Assembly (NCBI GenBank): GCA_014378805.1
Contig: JACMMY010000271.1
Location: 1-14,415, forward strand
DNA length: 14,415 nucleotides
From: Moraxellaceae bacterium
GTDB lineage: Bacteria; Pseudomonadota; Gammaproteobacteria; Pseudomonadales; Moraxellaceae
Direction: 5' to 3'
Every line of letters starts with the position of its first letter. Position 1 is the first letter of the stretch. The notes under the pieces are model-generated. The model ran no database searches. It was not told the DNA's origin and saw only the letters and a list, made by a program, of their open reading frames with translations. The translations under genes and the position numbers were made by a program. Shown piece after piece: positions 14,260 to 14,415 of this stretch.

Positions 14260-14363
14260 GGTGTTGCTCCTTATCTCAAAATGTGTGATTCGAAAATCAA
14301 AACTGAAAATTAAAATCCGACTATCAAATCATGCGTTTAGCAGTAAGCTGCTTGTGCTATTCA

Positions 14364-14391
14364 ATATGCGTCTGATACAGTTTTTTTCAAG
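14364..14391 (-). promoter_or_regulatory. Candidate heat-shock (sigma-32) promoter of dnaK
   Basis: On the minus strand a perfect CTTGAAA (14385-14391) is followed after 13 bases by ACGCATAT (14364-14371). The second element matches the sigma-32 -10 core CCCCATnT at most positions. A leader of about 97 bases would separate the start from the dnaK GTG. The 14260-14363 stretch shows no gene. Confidence 0.5.
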
Positions 14392-14415
14392 TCATCACAA
14401 AAAATATTATTAAAA

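Overview
The window looks like a chromosomal segment of a gamma-proteobacterium of the Moraxellaceae (Acinetobacter and relatives). The grounds are the kind of MdfA/CraA-type efflux pump, an IS1016-type insertion sequence, and a dnaK with no dnaJ behind it in the operon. This assignment is inference from gene content; there is no rRNA gene or other marker to settle it. Most of the window has a moderate base composition. The stretch from about 10140 to 11550 is clearly more AT-rich and looks acquired.

Layout. 1-786: C-terminal part of a molybdopterin oxidoreductase, followed by a terminator. 787-1222: non-coding, with an inverted repeat and a probable promoter. 1223-2092: a TIGR00027-type SAM methyltransferase, convergent with an AraC-family regulator (2103-2894). 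The regulator diverges from fsr, a fosmidomycin-resistance-type MFS exporter (3065-4300), which is followed by a BenE-family transporter (4408-5580). A bidirectional terminator (5583-5630) separates this block from a TetR regulator (5642-6430). The TetR gene diverges from a short-chain dehydrogenase (6597-7472). The shared promoter region carries a perfect 20-bp palindrome lying over the -35 box of a near-consensus sigma-70 promoter. An mdfA-type pump (7707-8942) then diverges from a small zinc-ribbon-like DUF1272 gene (9116-9361) across a perfect 26-bp palindrome.

The most interesting region is 9384-11585. The last codons of a hotdog thioesterase gene (intact copy at 11529-11990, minus strand) occur again 2.2 kb away beside DUF1272, with the presumed original ending (Gln-Ala-Asp-stop). 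The two copies share 24 identical bases and flank an islet. The islet holds an IS1016-like element with a frameshifted transposase and an AT-rich two-gene module: an unrecognised 241-residue protein and a PIN-domain nuclease. This is the pattern of a site-specific integration into a gene's 3' end, but no integrase is present. Excision would restore the thioesterase ending.

The right end carries two copies of a palindromic intergenic repeat plus an interposed inverted repeat (12022-12250), then dnaK (12340-14259, minus strand) with its own terminator and a candidate heat-shock (sigma-32) promoter.

Functionally the window mixes housekeeping (dnaK, thioesterase) with three regulator/transporter or regulator/enzyme pairs (AraC-fsr, TetR-SDR, palindrome-mdfA) and one small acquired module that may be a toxin-antitoxin-like or defence-like cassette.
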